DNA of 64,000 nucleotides from Myxococcus dinghuensis (GTDB lineage Bacteria > Myxococcota > Myxococcia > Myxococcales > Myxococcaceae): NCBI RefSeq assembly GCF_024198235.1, contig NZ_JAKCFB010000005.1, positions 1 to 64,000 on the forward strand. The letters run 5' to 3'. Below are positions 52,906 through 62,157 of the stretch, piece after piece. The translations under genes were made by a program, and so were the position numbers. A model generated the notes under the pieces. That model was not told the DNA's origin, did no database searches, and saw only the letters and a list, made by a program, of their open reading frames with translations. Position 1 is the stretch's first letter, and every line of letters starts with the position of its first letter.

Positions 52906-53595
52906 TCAATCACCGACCGGCTTCACCAGCTCCTCCTCCGAGAGCGCGCGACGCACGACGACGACGGACAGCGCGCCGTCCTTCGCGGGCGTGAGCCGCA
53001 CCTGGAGGATGTCCTGGCTCGACTGGAAGACGAGCGGGTCGACCTCCTGGAACCCCGCCTCCGCCAATGTGTCGCGATAGAAGACCTCCACGTCCGCCGC
53101 CTTCGCCACGACGGAGTAGACGAGCGTCCGGGCTCCCTCCATCTGTGTCTGCAGCAATCCCTTTCCACCGGGATACACGGGCGCCAGCGAGGACGCGGCG
53201 CTCGGGCCCCGGGTGAAGTCCGCCTGTCCCAGGAACACCGTCGTCGTCCCGTCCGGGTTGGGCTGGAGGATGGCCGTATACGAGACGAAGGCGCGTGTAT
53301 CGATGGCGGTCACCATCGGCTCGCGCAGCAACTGCGGCTGCTTCGCCATGGGCGGCACGTACAGGCCCCAGACGAGGAAGCGGTCGACGAGGTGCTGGAG
53401 GATGACCTCCGTCCGCGCCTTGCTGCGCACCGCGCTCATCTTCACGGGGACGCCGTTGGCGACGATGGGCCCCGACACGTCCACCACGCCCACCACGTCT
53501 GGCACGTCCCAGGAGAAGGGCATGCGCTGCGCGACGGCCTCGCCGCCGCAAAGCACCAGGATGCCCGCCGCGAGCCCGCCGAGCGCCCGCCTCAC
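52906..53595 (-). CDS. secreted protein of unknown function in the TadE-like operon
   Basis: A 229-residue protein with a signal peptide (VRRALGGLAAGILVLCGGEA then VAQ). The mature part has strands such as SWDVPDVVGVVDVSGPIVAN, FVSYTAILQPNPDGTTTVFL and TLVYSVVAKAADVEVFY, and is otherwise unrecognised. GTG 53595 overlaps the stop of the upstream CX3C gene (GTGA), which decides the start. Fifth gene after tadE in a coupled operon, so it may act with the secreted TadE/TadG-like proteins. Confidence 0.7.
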   Translation of the reverse strand: MRRALGGLAAGILVLCGGEAVAQRMPFSWDVPDVVGVVDVSGPIVANGVPVKMSAVRSKARTEVILQHLVDRFLVWGLYVPPMAKQPQLLREPMVTAIDTRAFVSYTAILQPNPDGTTTVFLGQADFTRGPSAASSLAPVYPGGKGLLQTQMEGARTLVYSVVAKAADVEVFYRDTLAEAGFQEVDPLVFQSSQDILQVRLTPAKDGALSVVVVRRALSEEELVKPVGD

Positions 53596-53915
53596 CGCTG
53601 CCTCGGCTCGCCACCACCGCCGCGGCTCTTGCTCTTGCGCGGAGACTCCACGCCCTCGGGCTTCGCGCAGCGCTTGTCGCAGTCCGCGAAGCGCTCCTCC
53701 TGCCGCTCCTGGCAGCGCAAGGCGCACGAGCGCATGGGGCCGGGCTTCATCGGGTCCCCCTGCGTGGGACAGGAGCTCATGCACCGCTGGAGGACGGCGT
53801 CCGCCTTGGCGGTGCACTCCATGTTGCACTCAGCGCCGTCCGCCCACGCGGTCGACGCGACCAGCAACCCCATACCGAGGAGCCATCCCACTGCCTTCGC
53901 GAACCGTGCGCGCAT
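53592..53915 (-). CDS. secreted protein with four CX3C motifs
   Basis: A 107-residue protein with a signal peptide (MRARFAKAVGWLLGMGLLVA then STAWA). The mature part carries CNMEC, CMSSC, CALRC and CDKRC, four CX3C motifs in two pairs within helical segments, ideal for disulfide-clamped helical hairpins like those of CHCH-type proteins. The tail is Arg/Gly-rich. It starts 2 bp after the TadE-like gene and overlaps the next gene by 4 bp. Function unknown. Confidence 0.72.
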   Translation of the reverse strand: MRARFAKAVGWLLGMGLLVASTAWADGAECNMECTAKADAVLQRCMSSCPTQGDPMKPGPMRSCALRCQERQEERFADCDKRCAKPEGVESPRKSKSRGGGGEPRQR

Positions 53916-53917
53916 GC

Positions 53918-54946
53918 TCAATCACACTTCCTTCCGAGGAAGCAGCCGCCATTCAGGGCCCGCTTCCCGTGGGCCAGGAAGTACGGGAACGTGGACACGC
54001 CGATGACGGATCCGGGCGTGGTGGGCCAGAAGCGGGAGATGGGGTCCATGGGCACCGGCGTCTGGACGAAGTCGAGGAGGTCCTCGCCCGCCGCGCTCAT
54101 CCAGAACGTCTTCTCCTTCATGCCCAGCCCCACCATGGCGAGCGCCGTGGGCGGCAGCGGGTTCCAGAACAGCGCGGCCTCCGCCAGCCGGCTCGCCGAC
54201 CCCGGGATGGGCAGCGCGGTGGGCGCGTACGTGGACCACACCGCCGTGTGCAGCGGGACGTTGGTGCAGGGGATGAGCTGGTCCTGCATGAGGATGTTGC
54301 AGGTGGCGGACTCCAGCTCGCCCGCCAGGCCCCAGTCGTCCACGAGCATGGAGAAGCGCCCCGTACACACCCCGTTCAAGGCGCGCCCCACCGCGCAGAC
54401 GCGGGGGCTCGTGAGCCCGGGGTCCAGGTTGCGCTCCTTGTAGAGGGCACCGTCGGAGGGCCCGTCGAGGAACGAGGTGGGGATTCGCCACGCGCTCAAC
54501 GTCGCCTGCGCGCCGCAGGCGGTGCCGCCGTTGTCCCGGTAGACGAGCCGCGTGAGGAAGGCGCCGGGCCAGCCCACGCCCACGTCCATGTCGCAGCGCA
54601 CCTGGATGCCCGCGGCGCGCGTGAAGGCCTGGGTGATGCCGCCTCCCGCCACCGCCGACAGTCCGTTGAAGTCCGCGTAGCGGCCCTCGGCGCTCCGCGC
54701 GGCGTCCCGCATGGAGCCCTTCGCCTCGTCGTACGTGACGGGGATGTGGTGCATCCGCCCGTGGGTGCCGTCCCAGAGCGCGGAGACGGCCGCCTCCTGG
54801 ACCTTGAGCGACAGGAAGCCCACCTCCGCCAGGTGGATGCCCACCGCGATGATGGTCACGAAGAGCGTGGTGCCGATGGCCGCCTCCAGCAGCGCCTGGC
54901 CCCGCGCGGGACGTGCAACGGGTCGTCGGGTTCGCCGTGTCGTCAT
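53918..54946 (-). CDS. TadE-like pseudopilin/secreted protein
   Basis: The 342-residue protein has a basic N-terminus then GQALLEAAIGTTLFVTIIAV, a TadE-like segment with Glu as in pseudopilins, followed by a large exported domain containing several cysteines (IQVRCDMDVGVGW, ATCNILMQ, NGGCFLGRKC). ATG 54946 overlaps the stop of the upstream TadG-like gene. It is part of a three-gene TadE/TadG-like set without the tad ATPase or secretin in the window. Confidence 0.75.
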   Translation of the reverse strand: MTTRRTRRPVARPARGQALLEAAIGTTLFVTIIAVGIHLAEVGFLSLKVQEAAVSALWDGTHGRMHHIPVTYDEAKGSMRDAARSAEGRYADFNGLSAVAGGGITQAFTRAAGIQVRCDMDVGVGWPGAFLTRLVYRDNGGTACGAQATLSAWRIPTSFLDGPSDGALYKERNLDPGLTSPRVCAVGRALNGVCTGRFSMLVDDWGLAGELESATCNILMQDQLIPCTNVPLHTAVWSTYAPTALPIPGSASRLAEAALFWNPLPPTALAMVGLGMKEKTFWMSAAGEDLLDFVQTPVPMDPISRFWPTTPGSVIGVSTFPYFLAHGKRALNGGCFLGRKCD

Positions 54947-56592
54947 TGCATCCCCCGGAAGCCGGCGCCGCGCAGCTCCTGCAGCGTCCGGGCGGCGACC
55001 GGCGCGCTGAGGTTCAAGGTCCGGAGGGCATCCCCCACCCCGTCGTCGTCGATGTCGGCGCCGACGAGCGTGGCCCGCCAGTAGGGATTGAGCAGGTTGG
55101 GAGGCTCGTTCCAGTGGTTGAGGCTCAGGCTGCGCCCGCGGTGGTAGTAGGCGATGCCCGTGGAGAGCGCCGTCTGCGTGCCGTTGGGCGTCCCGTCCGC
55201 CAGCGTGAAGCTGCGCGCGTCGTAGGTGCTGCCCGAGCCGCCGGACTCGAAGCGGTAGCGGAAGGACAGGTCCCACGGGTCCGGCTTGCGCGCGGTGAGG
55301 TCGCGCTGGATGACGGCGAAGTTCTTCGGCTGTCCGAAGTTGTTCCCCTCGTCGTTGATGCGCACCAGGTTGTAGTCGAGGAACGGCGGCCAGATGCCCG
55401 GGCACGACGAGGGCCCGCCCAGGCAGGGCACCAGCATGTGGTTGAGCGGTCCGCCCAGGTCCCGCCCTCCCGTCCACGTGTGCTCGGGCCTGGGCATGAC
55501 GCCTCCGGAGGTGACCAGCGTCGCCTGCGTCGCCTGCGTGCCCGCGACGGACGCGGGGCACGCCACCGGGTCGCCGCCGTGCAGCAGGTGGTCGTACCGC
55601 CAGAAGACGGAGCCCAGGTCGTCGCCCACGAGCGCGGGGGCATAGGGCGGAATCATGGACACCTGGCGCTTCGGCTTGCCGAAGTACGTGGTGCCGTTCG
55701 TCCCCGGCATCACGATGACGTCGTCGGGGAACCAGATGACGAAGTCCAGGTTGGCCTGGTGCGCGGTGTAGTCCCCCAGCTCCAGCCGCCGGTGCGTGAC
55801 GAAGTGGAAGCCGCGGCTGCCCATGGCCGCGTTGACGGCGTGCGCGACGGTGAGCGGCAGGTCGCACACCGCGCCCTCGTCCGTGCACGCGAGCCCGCCG
55901 CCCAGCTCCCTCTTGTTGATGTCCCCGATGGAGGGGACGACCCACGCCGCGTCCAGGGGATTGCGGCCCCCGACCACGTCGCGCAGGAGCTTGTTGGCGA
56001 AGCCCTGGTCGCCGACGGTGCTCCGCAGCTCCTGGTAGTTCGCCTGCTGCGAGGCGTAGAAGGCCCCCTGCGCCACCTGGTGCGCGAGCATCTGGAGGTT
56101 GACCATGGGGTCCATCGCCTGGAACACCGCCTCCACGCGCTGCTGCTCGATTTCGAGCTGGGTCTGGAGCATCCCCAGGTCCGACACCCCCTGCCGTCCG
56201 CAGCGGCACTTCTGCGCGCACCAGGAGCTCTTCCAGGCGCAGGGGCATCCGCTGGCGATGCGCGCCTGATAGGGCGTCTTGCCGATGCCGAAGCCCTTCT
56301 TCGCCGCGTTGAGCTGGGCGCGGTAGAGGCTGGCCCAGCTCACCAGGCTGGTGGCGCCCGCCTGCGCGACCGCGTGGCCAATCTGCGCGCGGTTCATCAC
56401 CGCGATGTTGTTGAAGGTGCGCGCGGTGGCCACGGCGTTGGAGTACGCGGTGGCGTCCGTGACCGTCTGGAGTTCGATGCGCTCGCGCACCTTCAGGGTG
56501 AAGGACAGCGTGAGCGACACCATCAACACCAGGAGCAGCGTGCCGAGGGCGAACAGCACCAGCGTCTGACCACGGGCGGGGGCGTGTGTCAT
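54943..56592 (-). CDS. TadG-like Flp pilus-associated secreted protein
   Basis: The 549-residue protein has the TadE/G-like N-terminus ARGQTLVLFALGTLLLVLMV, one hydrophobic helix, then LQTVTDATAYSNAVATARTF, a hallmark of the putative Flp pilus-assembly TadG-like domain. The rest is a large exported domain with a Cys cluster (GCPCAWKSSWCAQKCRCG, about 116-133). Start and stop overlap both neighbours by 4 bp. Such proteins link the Tad system to the envelope; here the partner machinery is not adjacent. Confidence 0.8.
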   Translation of the reverse strand: MTHAPARGQTLVLFALGTLLLVLMVSLTLSFTLKVRERIELQTVTDATAYSNAVATARTFNNIAVMNRAQIGHAVAQAGATSLVSWASLYRAQLNAAKKGFGIGKTPYQARIASGCPCAWKSSWCAQKCRCGRQGVSDLGMLQTQLEIEQQRVEAVFQAMDPMVNLQMLAHQVAQGAFYASQQANYQELRSTVGDQGFANKLLRDVVGGRNPLDAAWVVPSIGDINKRELGGGLACTDEGAVCDLPLTVAHAVNAAMGSRGFHFVTHRRLELGDYTAHQANLDFVIWFPDDVIVMPGTNGTTYFGKPKRQVSMIPPYAPALVGDDLGSVFWRYDHLLHGGDPVACPASVAGTQATQATLVTSGGVMPRPEHTWTGGRDLGGPLNHMLVPCLGGPSSCPGIWPPFLDYNLVRINDEGNNFGQPKNFAVIQRDLTARKPDPWDLSFRYRFESGGSGSTYDARSFTLADGTPNGTQTALSTGIAYYHRGRSLSLNHWNEPPNLLNPYWRATLVGADIDDDGVGDALRTLNLSAPVAARTLQELRGAGFRGMQ

Positions 56593-57392
56593 CGGGGGCA
56601 CTCCATGGTGGCGAAGTGACGGGCCTTGGCCGGCGTCATCATCCGCATGGTGAAGTGGGTCTCGATGGGGAAGACGTACTGCTGACGCGCCGCCCGCTGC
56701 CGCAGCTCCTCGCGGATGGCGCCCACGAGCGTGAACGGGTCGGTGAACTCCCCCTGTCGCCAATTCGCGTTGCGCTCCGCCACCTGGAGCGGATTGGCCC
56801 CCGTGTAGTCCTGGATGCCGAACTGGGCCATCACCATGCGCGACAACACCCAGTTCGCGAACGGGATGCGCATGGGATACCAGTAGGTGAGCCGCACCTC
56901 GAGGCGACGCAGGTGCCCCGGCTCGTCGAAGTCACGGTCCTGCGGCCCGTCGATGCCGCCCCCCACCAGCGCCCGGTCGATCCAGACGATGCTGCCGGTG
57001 TGGACCCCGTCCAGCGCGGGCCCCGCCCCCAGCGGTCCTCCTCGATAGCGGTTGCCACGCCGCGCCGCGAACGCCGCCGCCAGCCGCGCGGGCGCTCCGG
57101 CCCCCCCACCGTGCCGCACCTCCGCCGCGCCCCCGGACAACCCCACGAACGAGTGGAACGAGGGCAGGAGCGCGAGGATGGCCGCGTGGGTCATCCGCTC
57201 GCACTCGCCATACCCCACGCTGCCCGCACGCGTGGCCTGGAACACCGCGTACTGCGCCAGCACCCGCGCCTGGAGCATCAGGAAGAGCTGCAACGTCCCC
57301 AGCAGCAGGAACACCACGAGCGGCAACGTGATGGCCGACTCGACCATGGCCTGTCCGGACTGACTCGTCTTCCTGGCATGGACGGATTTCAT
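56589..57392 (-). CDS. TadE-family pseudopilin-like protein
   Basis: The 267-residue protein begins with MKSVHARKTSQSGQAMVESA, then ITLPLVVFLLLGTLQLFLML, the TadE signature (GQAxVE followed by a hydrophobic helix). The exported domain has a Gly/Ala-rich loop and later LTYWYPMRIPFANWVLSRMV. ATG 57392 is the first start before the motif. It opens the five-gene coupled operon, downstream of a pair of inverted repeats. Confidence 0.82.
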   Translation of the reverse strand: MKSVHARKTSQSGQAMVESAITLPLVVFLLLGTLQLFLMLQARVLAQYAVFQATRAGSVGYGECERMTHAAILALLPSFHSFVGLSGGAAEVRHGGGAGAPARLAAAFAARRGNRYRGGPLGAGPALDGVHTGSIVWIDRALVGGGIDGPQDRDFDEPGHLRRLEVRLTYWYPMRIPFANWVLSRMVMAQFGIQDYTGANPLQVAERNANWRQGEFTDPFTLVGAIREELRQRAARQQYVFPIETHFTMRMMTPAKARHFATMECPR

Positions 57393-57422
57393 CGTGGAGC
57401 AGACCTTCCTGCTTCCGTCCCA

Positions 57423-57466
57423 ATGGCAACCATCCGTCAAGTTGCCATGTCATCACTGTGTGACAT
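57423..57466. promoter_or_regulatory. two adjacent inverted repeats upstream of the tadE-like operon
   Basis: ATGGCAAC and GTTGCCAT (57423-57430 and 57441-57448) form one dyad; ATGTCA and TGACAT (57447-57452 and 57461-57466) form a second that shares two bases with it. They lie 30-75 bp before the tadE-like ATG and 70-115 bp after the stop of the sigma-54 activator. They resemble activator or repressor sites. No sigma-54 -24/-12 match was found between them and the gene. Confidence 0.5.
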
Positions 57467-57537
57467 TTCAACGCACCCACCGCCACGCGTCATGTCTCGG
57501 CGCGCGTGGGGGTGGGGGTCGTGGGTTCCTCGCGGGG

Positions 57538-58971
<1,434 letters not shown>

Positions 58972-59047
58972 CTACGCCGAGATTAGCAAAGGCCCTCCAC
59001 GCGGCCCGCCTCTCCGGTGAGACGTGCTAGGCTGCCGCACTCCGCCC

Positions 59048-60058
59048 ATGTCTCCCCGAAAAAACCCGCCGAAGAAGGCCCTGGCTCCGCCTGGGTCCCC
59101 GGCACCCGAGTCTCCTGTGGCTCGTGGCGCCCGGCGTCCGCGCATCAAGCGGACGGTGGCCATCCTGTCCCGGAAGCGCTCGCTCTACTCCACGCGGCGG
59201 CTGGTGGCCGCCGTCCGTGAGCGGGGGCACCGGCCGCTGGTGCTGGACACGCTGCGTTGCTGCCTGCTGCTCGCCCAGGGCAAGCCGCGCATGACGTATC
59301 GCGGTGTGGAGATGCGCGGCGTGGACGTGGTGGTGCCGCGCATCGGCGCGTCCATCACCGCGTACGGGCTGGCGGTGGTGAACCACTTCGAGATGATGGG
59401 CGTGCCGGTGCTCAACCCGGCGACGTCCATCTCCCGCAGCCGGGACAAGCTGCGCGCGCTCCAGTTCCTGGCGCGTTCCGGGCTGGACATCCCGCGCACC
59501 GTCATGGCGCACGACCGCAGCAACGTGCGCCGGCTGGTGGAGGAGGTAGGGGGGCTGCCCGTCATCATCAAGCTCATCAAGGGCACCCAGGGCGTGGGCG
59601 TGATGATTGCGCACACGCTGCCGGAGGTGCAGACCATCCTCGACACGTTCTGGGACCTGGGACAGGAGATCGTCCTCCAGGAGTTCGTCGCGGAGAGCGA
59701 AGGGCGGGACGTGCGGGCCCTCGTGGTGGGCGACCGGGTGGTGGGGGCCATGCGGCGCAAGGCGAAGAAGGGCGAGTTCCGCTCCAACATCCACCGGGGT
59801 GGCGAAGGGCAGGCGATCGAGCTTCCGCCGGCGTACATGCAGGCGGCCGTGCAGGCCGCGCGCATCATCGGCCTGGAGGTGGCGGGGGTGGACATGCTGG
59901 AGGGCCATGCGGGTCCCCGGCTGATGGAGATCAACTCCAGCCCCGGCTTCGAGGGGCTGGAGGGCGCGACGGGGCGCGACATCGCGGGAGAAATCATCGA
60001 CCACGCGCTGGCTTACGCGGAGGCGAGGGCAGGCGGCGCGCGCGCGTCGGAGGGGTGA
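59048..60058 (+). CDS. rimK: RimK-family ATP-grasp ligase
   Basis: The 336-residue protein has a Lys/Pro/Ala-rich N-terminal extension (about 1-38), then RimK-like sequence: VAILSRKRSLYSTRRLVAAV, VVPRIGASITAYGLAVVNHF, SRDKLRALQFLARSG, KLIKGTQGVGVMIA (ATP loop), LMEINSSPGFEGLE. RimK adds glutamate to ribosomal protein S6 or related substrates. It is divergent from the sigma-54 activator, with 76 bp between them. The exact acceptor is not deducible. Confidence 0.9.
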   Translation: MSPRKNPPKKALAPPGSPAPESPVARGARRPRIKRTVAILSRKRSLYSTRRLVAAVRERGHRPLVLDTLRCCLLLAQGKPRMTYRGVEMRGVDVVVPRIGASITAYGLAVVNHFEMMGVPVLNPATSISRSRDKLRALQFLARSGLDIPRTVMAHDRSNVRRLVEEVGGLPVIIKLIKGTQGVGVMIAHTLPEVQTILDTFWDLGQEIVLQEFVAESEGRDVRALVVGDRVVGAMRRKAKKGEFRSNIHRGGEGQAIELPPAYMQAAVQAARIIGLEVAGVDMLEGHAGPRLMEINSSPGFEGLEGATGRDIAGEIIDHALAYAEARAGGARASEG

Positions 60059-60220
60059 GCGCGGCGTGGCGCGCGACGGTTGGTCGCATGCCGTGGAGCA
60101 GGCGGGCAGCCTGGGCAAGGCGCCTTGCATGCTCCTCAGGAACACAGGAATGCATCTCGCGGCCACGTGTCATGGGGAGTTGGCAGCGGCGCGGCGGGGC
60201 CTCTAATCTGGCGTCCCCCA

Positions 60221-60892
60221 ATGAAAACGCTGCACAAGCCGCTGCAGATCACCATCTACCAGGACGTGCTTTGCGCCTGGTGCTACCTCGCCGACACGCG
60301 CCTGGATGTCCTGCGCCAGGAGCTGGGCGAGACCGTCCGCTGGAGCGTGAGGCCCTATCCGCTTCGCGTGCACGACGTGCTGCCCACGGAGCGCGAGAAG
60401 CGCGGCCTCGTGGAGGAAGTGCAGCGCGCGCAACGCGAGCCGGACCTCGTGGCGCCGATGCTGTCGACGGACCTGTGGTTGGGGGGTGACCCTCCGCGCA
60501 GCAGCGTGCCGGCGTTGGCGGCGCTGGAGGCGGCGCGGTTGCAGGGGCCACAGGCGCGGGCGTTCCTCGCGCGGGCGATGCAGCGCGCGGCGCTGGAGCA
60601 GGGCGTCAACGTGACGCGCCCGGATGTGGTGTTCGAGCTGGCGTCGCGCGTGGGGCTGGCGATGAACGAGTTCTCCGCCGCGTTCCGCTCGGAGGAGACG
60701 CGGCGGCTCATCCTCGACGAGCACCGCGACGCGGCGGGCCGGGGCGTGCGCGGCGTGCCCACGCTGGTCATCGGCGGCCGGTGGATGTTGTGCGGCCTGC
60801 GCGAGCTGTCGGAGTACCGCGAGCACATCCTGGCCTGCATGGGCCGGGTGGCCACGCCCCGCTCGGGTTCGTCCGAGCGGATGTTCCACTGA
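60221..60892 (+). CDS. DsbA/FrnE-family thioredoxin-fold oxidoreductase
   Basis: A 223-residue cytoplasmic thioredoxin-fold protein of the DsbA/2-hydroxychromene isomerase group: IYQDVLCAWCYLADTRLDVL with the CAWC redox motif in the position of FrnE enzymes, a helical insertion, and VRGVPTLVIGGRWMLCGLRE with the cis-Pro loop. No signal peptide. FrnE-like members act in disulfide exchange under oxidative stress or in polyketide tailoring; no polyketide genes are nearby. Confidence 0.85.
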   Translation: MKTLHKPLQITIYQDVLCAWCYLADTRLDVLRQELGETVRWSVRPYPLRVHDVLPTEREKRGLVEEVQRAQREPDLVAPMLSTDLWLGGDPPRSSVPALAALEAARLQGPQARAFLARAMQRAALEQGVNVTRPDVVFELASRVGLAMNEFSAAFRSEETRRLILDEHRDAAGRGVRGVPTLVIGGRWMLCGLRELSEYREHILACMGRVATPRSGSSERMFH

Positions 60893-60908
60893 CGTCCCGC
60901 GCGACGCA

Positions 60909-60935
60909 GGGGCCCCCTTCGTCCTGGAGGGCCCC
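60909..60935. terminator. hairpin between convergent genes
   Basis: GGGGCCC and GGGCCCC form a perfect 7-bp stem around a 13-nt loop between the DsbA-like gene and the convergent zinc-finger membrane protein gene. No T-run. Confidence 0.5.
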
Positions 60936-60949
60936 GGCGGGAGCGGACC

Positions 60950-61930
60950 TCAGTCCTGGCCTTCCTCCTCCAGTCCGTTGACGAGCGCCATGTAGAGGCC
61001 CGCCAGCATCACGTAGAAGAGGGCCACGGCGGGCACGAGGCCCACGCAGCAGAGGATGAAACCCACGATGCTGAGGGCTGCGCCCAGCAGCAGCGTGACG
61101 ATGATGTTGATCCGGTGTCCCCGGGCCGCCGCGAAGCAGTGACGGAGGATCTCCATCACGCCCGCGTCGTTACGGAAGGCCAGCGCCGGCTGGGCCAACG
61201 CCAAGGGCGTCAGGAGCCAGGCCGCGGGGACGAGCATCACCACGGTGCCGACGGCAAGAGCGGCAGCCAGCGGCCCCGCGGACACGCCCGACAGGATCGC
61301 GAAGACATCCTCTCCCGAGTTCCAGGGGACACCCAGGATCGCCAGCGTCGCCACCACGCCCACGCCGCCCAGGATGATGAGGGGCACCGCGCACAGGATG
61401 CCGGCCAGTTGGATGAGCACGAAGCGGAAGGCCTTGGACATCTGGCTGAACAGGGTCGCGAGGTCCGCGCGCTGACCGCTGAGGGCGTCCATGCACATGC
61501 GCAGGAACCCCAGCGTGGCCACGCCCTGAACGAGGCTGGAGAGCAGCGTGCCCGCGATGGTGAACACGACGAAGGCCGTCATGCTGTCCATCACCCCCCC
61601 GATGAAGTTCAGGGCCTGGGACAGCAGTCCTCCCGCCATCGAGGCGGCGAAGACCAGGAACATGCCCAGCGAGAGCATCACCCAGTCGCGTTGGAAGGTG
61701 GTCCAACAGACGTCCAGCAGGTTGCCGAGGGTGAGGTCGGAGCGGTCCAGCAAGAAGGCGGGGCCGATTCCCTCGCGCTCCCGGCAGGTGGGACAGGCCC
61801 AGTGGGCCCCTCCCTCGCTGCAGGTCCCGCACATGAAGTTGCCGCAACGCTTGCAGGTGCGCAGCGCGTTGCGCCCCGGGTGGAGCGCACACTCCGCGCC
61901 TCCCGGCCGCCCCTCGTCCATCTCCGCCAT
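60950..61930 (-). CDS. membrane protein with N-terminal B-box-like zinc finger
   Basis: The 326-residue protein opens with a cytoplasmic Cys/His cluster (ECALHPGRNALRTCKRCGNF, MCGTC, HWACPTC; residues 13-49) resembling the B-box-type zinc finger common in bacterial membrane proteins. It then has about six membrane helices (about 80-320), with stretches like GVMDSMTAFVVFTIAGTLLS. Function unknown; the C-terminal half resembles DUF-type glycerophosphoryl-diesterase membrane domains. Confidence 0.78.
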   Translation of the reverse strand: MAEMDEGRPGGAECALHPGRNALRTCKRCGNFMCGTCSEGGAHWACPTCREREGIGPAFLLDRSDLTLGNLLDVCWTTFQRDWVMLSLGMFLVFAASMAGGLLSQALNFIGGVMDSMTAFVVFTIAGTLLSSLVQGVATLGFLRMCMDALSGQRADLATLFSQMSKAFRFVLIQLAGILCAVPLIILGGVGVVATLAILGVPWNSGEDVFAILSGVSAGPLAAALAVGTVVMLVPAAWLLTPLALAQPALAFRNDAGVMEILRHCFAAARGHRINIIVTLLLGAALSIVGFILCCVGLVPAVALFYVMLAGLYMALVNGLEEEGQD

Positions 61931-62157
61931 GACGCCTTCTCCATCGGGCGGGGGGTCCGAGCCACCCTCGCCCCGTGCACGTCATCCAGGCCTACATCAG
62001 CCCGCCCCGTGTCCACCAGGGTACACTCCCTTCTAGAGCGGGCAGGCAACCGGGAAAACCGGTGGGTGTGAATTTCCAGCGCCGAGTCCGCGTCAGGAGG
62101 CCCGTGGTTGCGAAGAAGGACAGGCTGGGAGTCCACTTCGCCCGGGAGATTCGTCAC

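Noticed and set aside
50057-53080. 1007-codon plus-strand open frame
   Set aside because: Antisense to ileS, whose HIGH, KMSKS and zinc-finger motifs establish the true strand.
57393-57422. Sigma-54 promoter for the tadE-like operon
   Set aside because: No GG/GC pair with the required 10-bp separation was found in either the gap or the dyads.
61975-62157. Longer N-terminus for the Gly-rich lipoprotein
   Set aside because: The frame is open upstream, but only ATG 62158 gives a ribosome binding site and an intact lipoprotein signal peptide.
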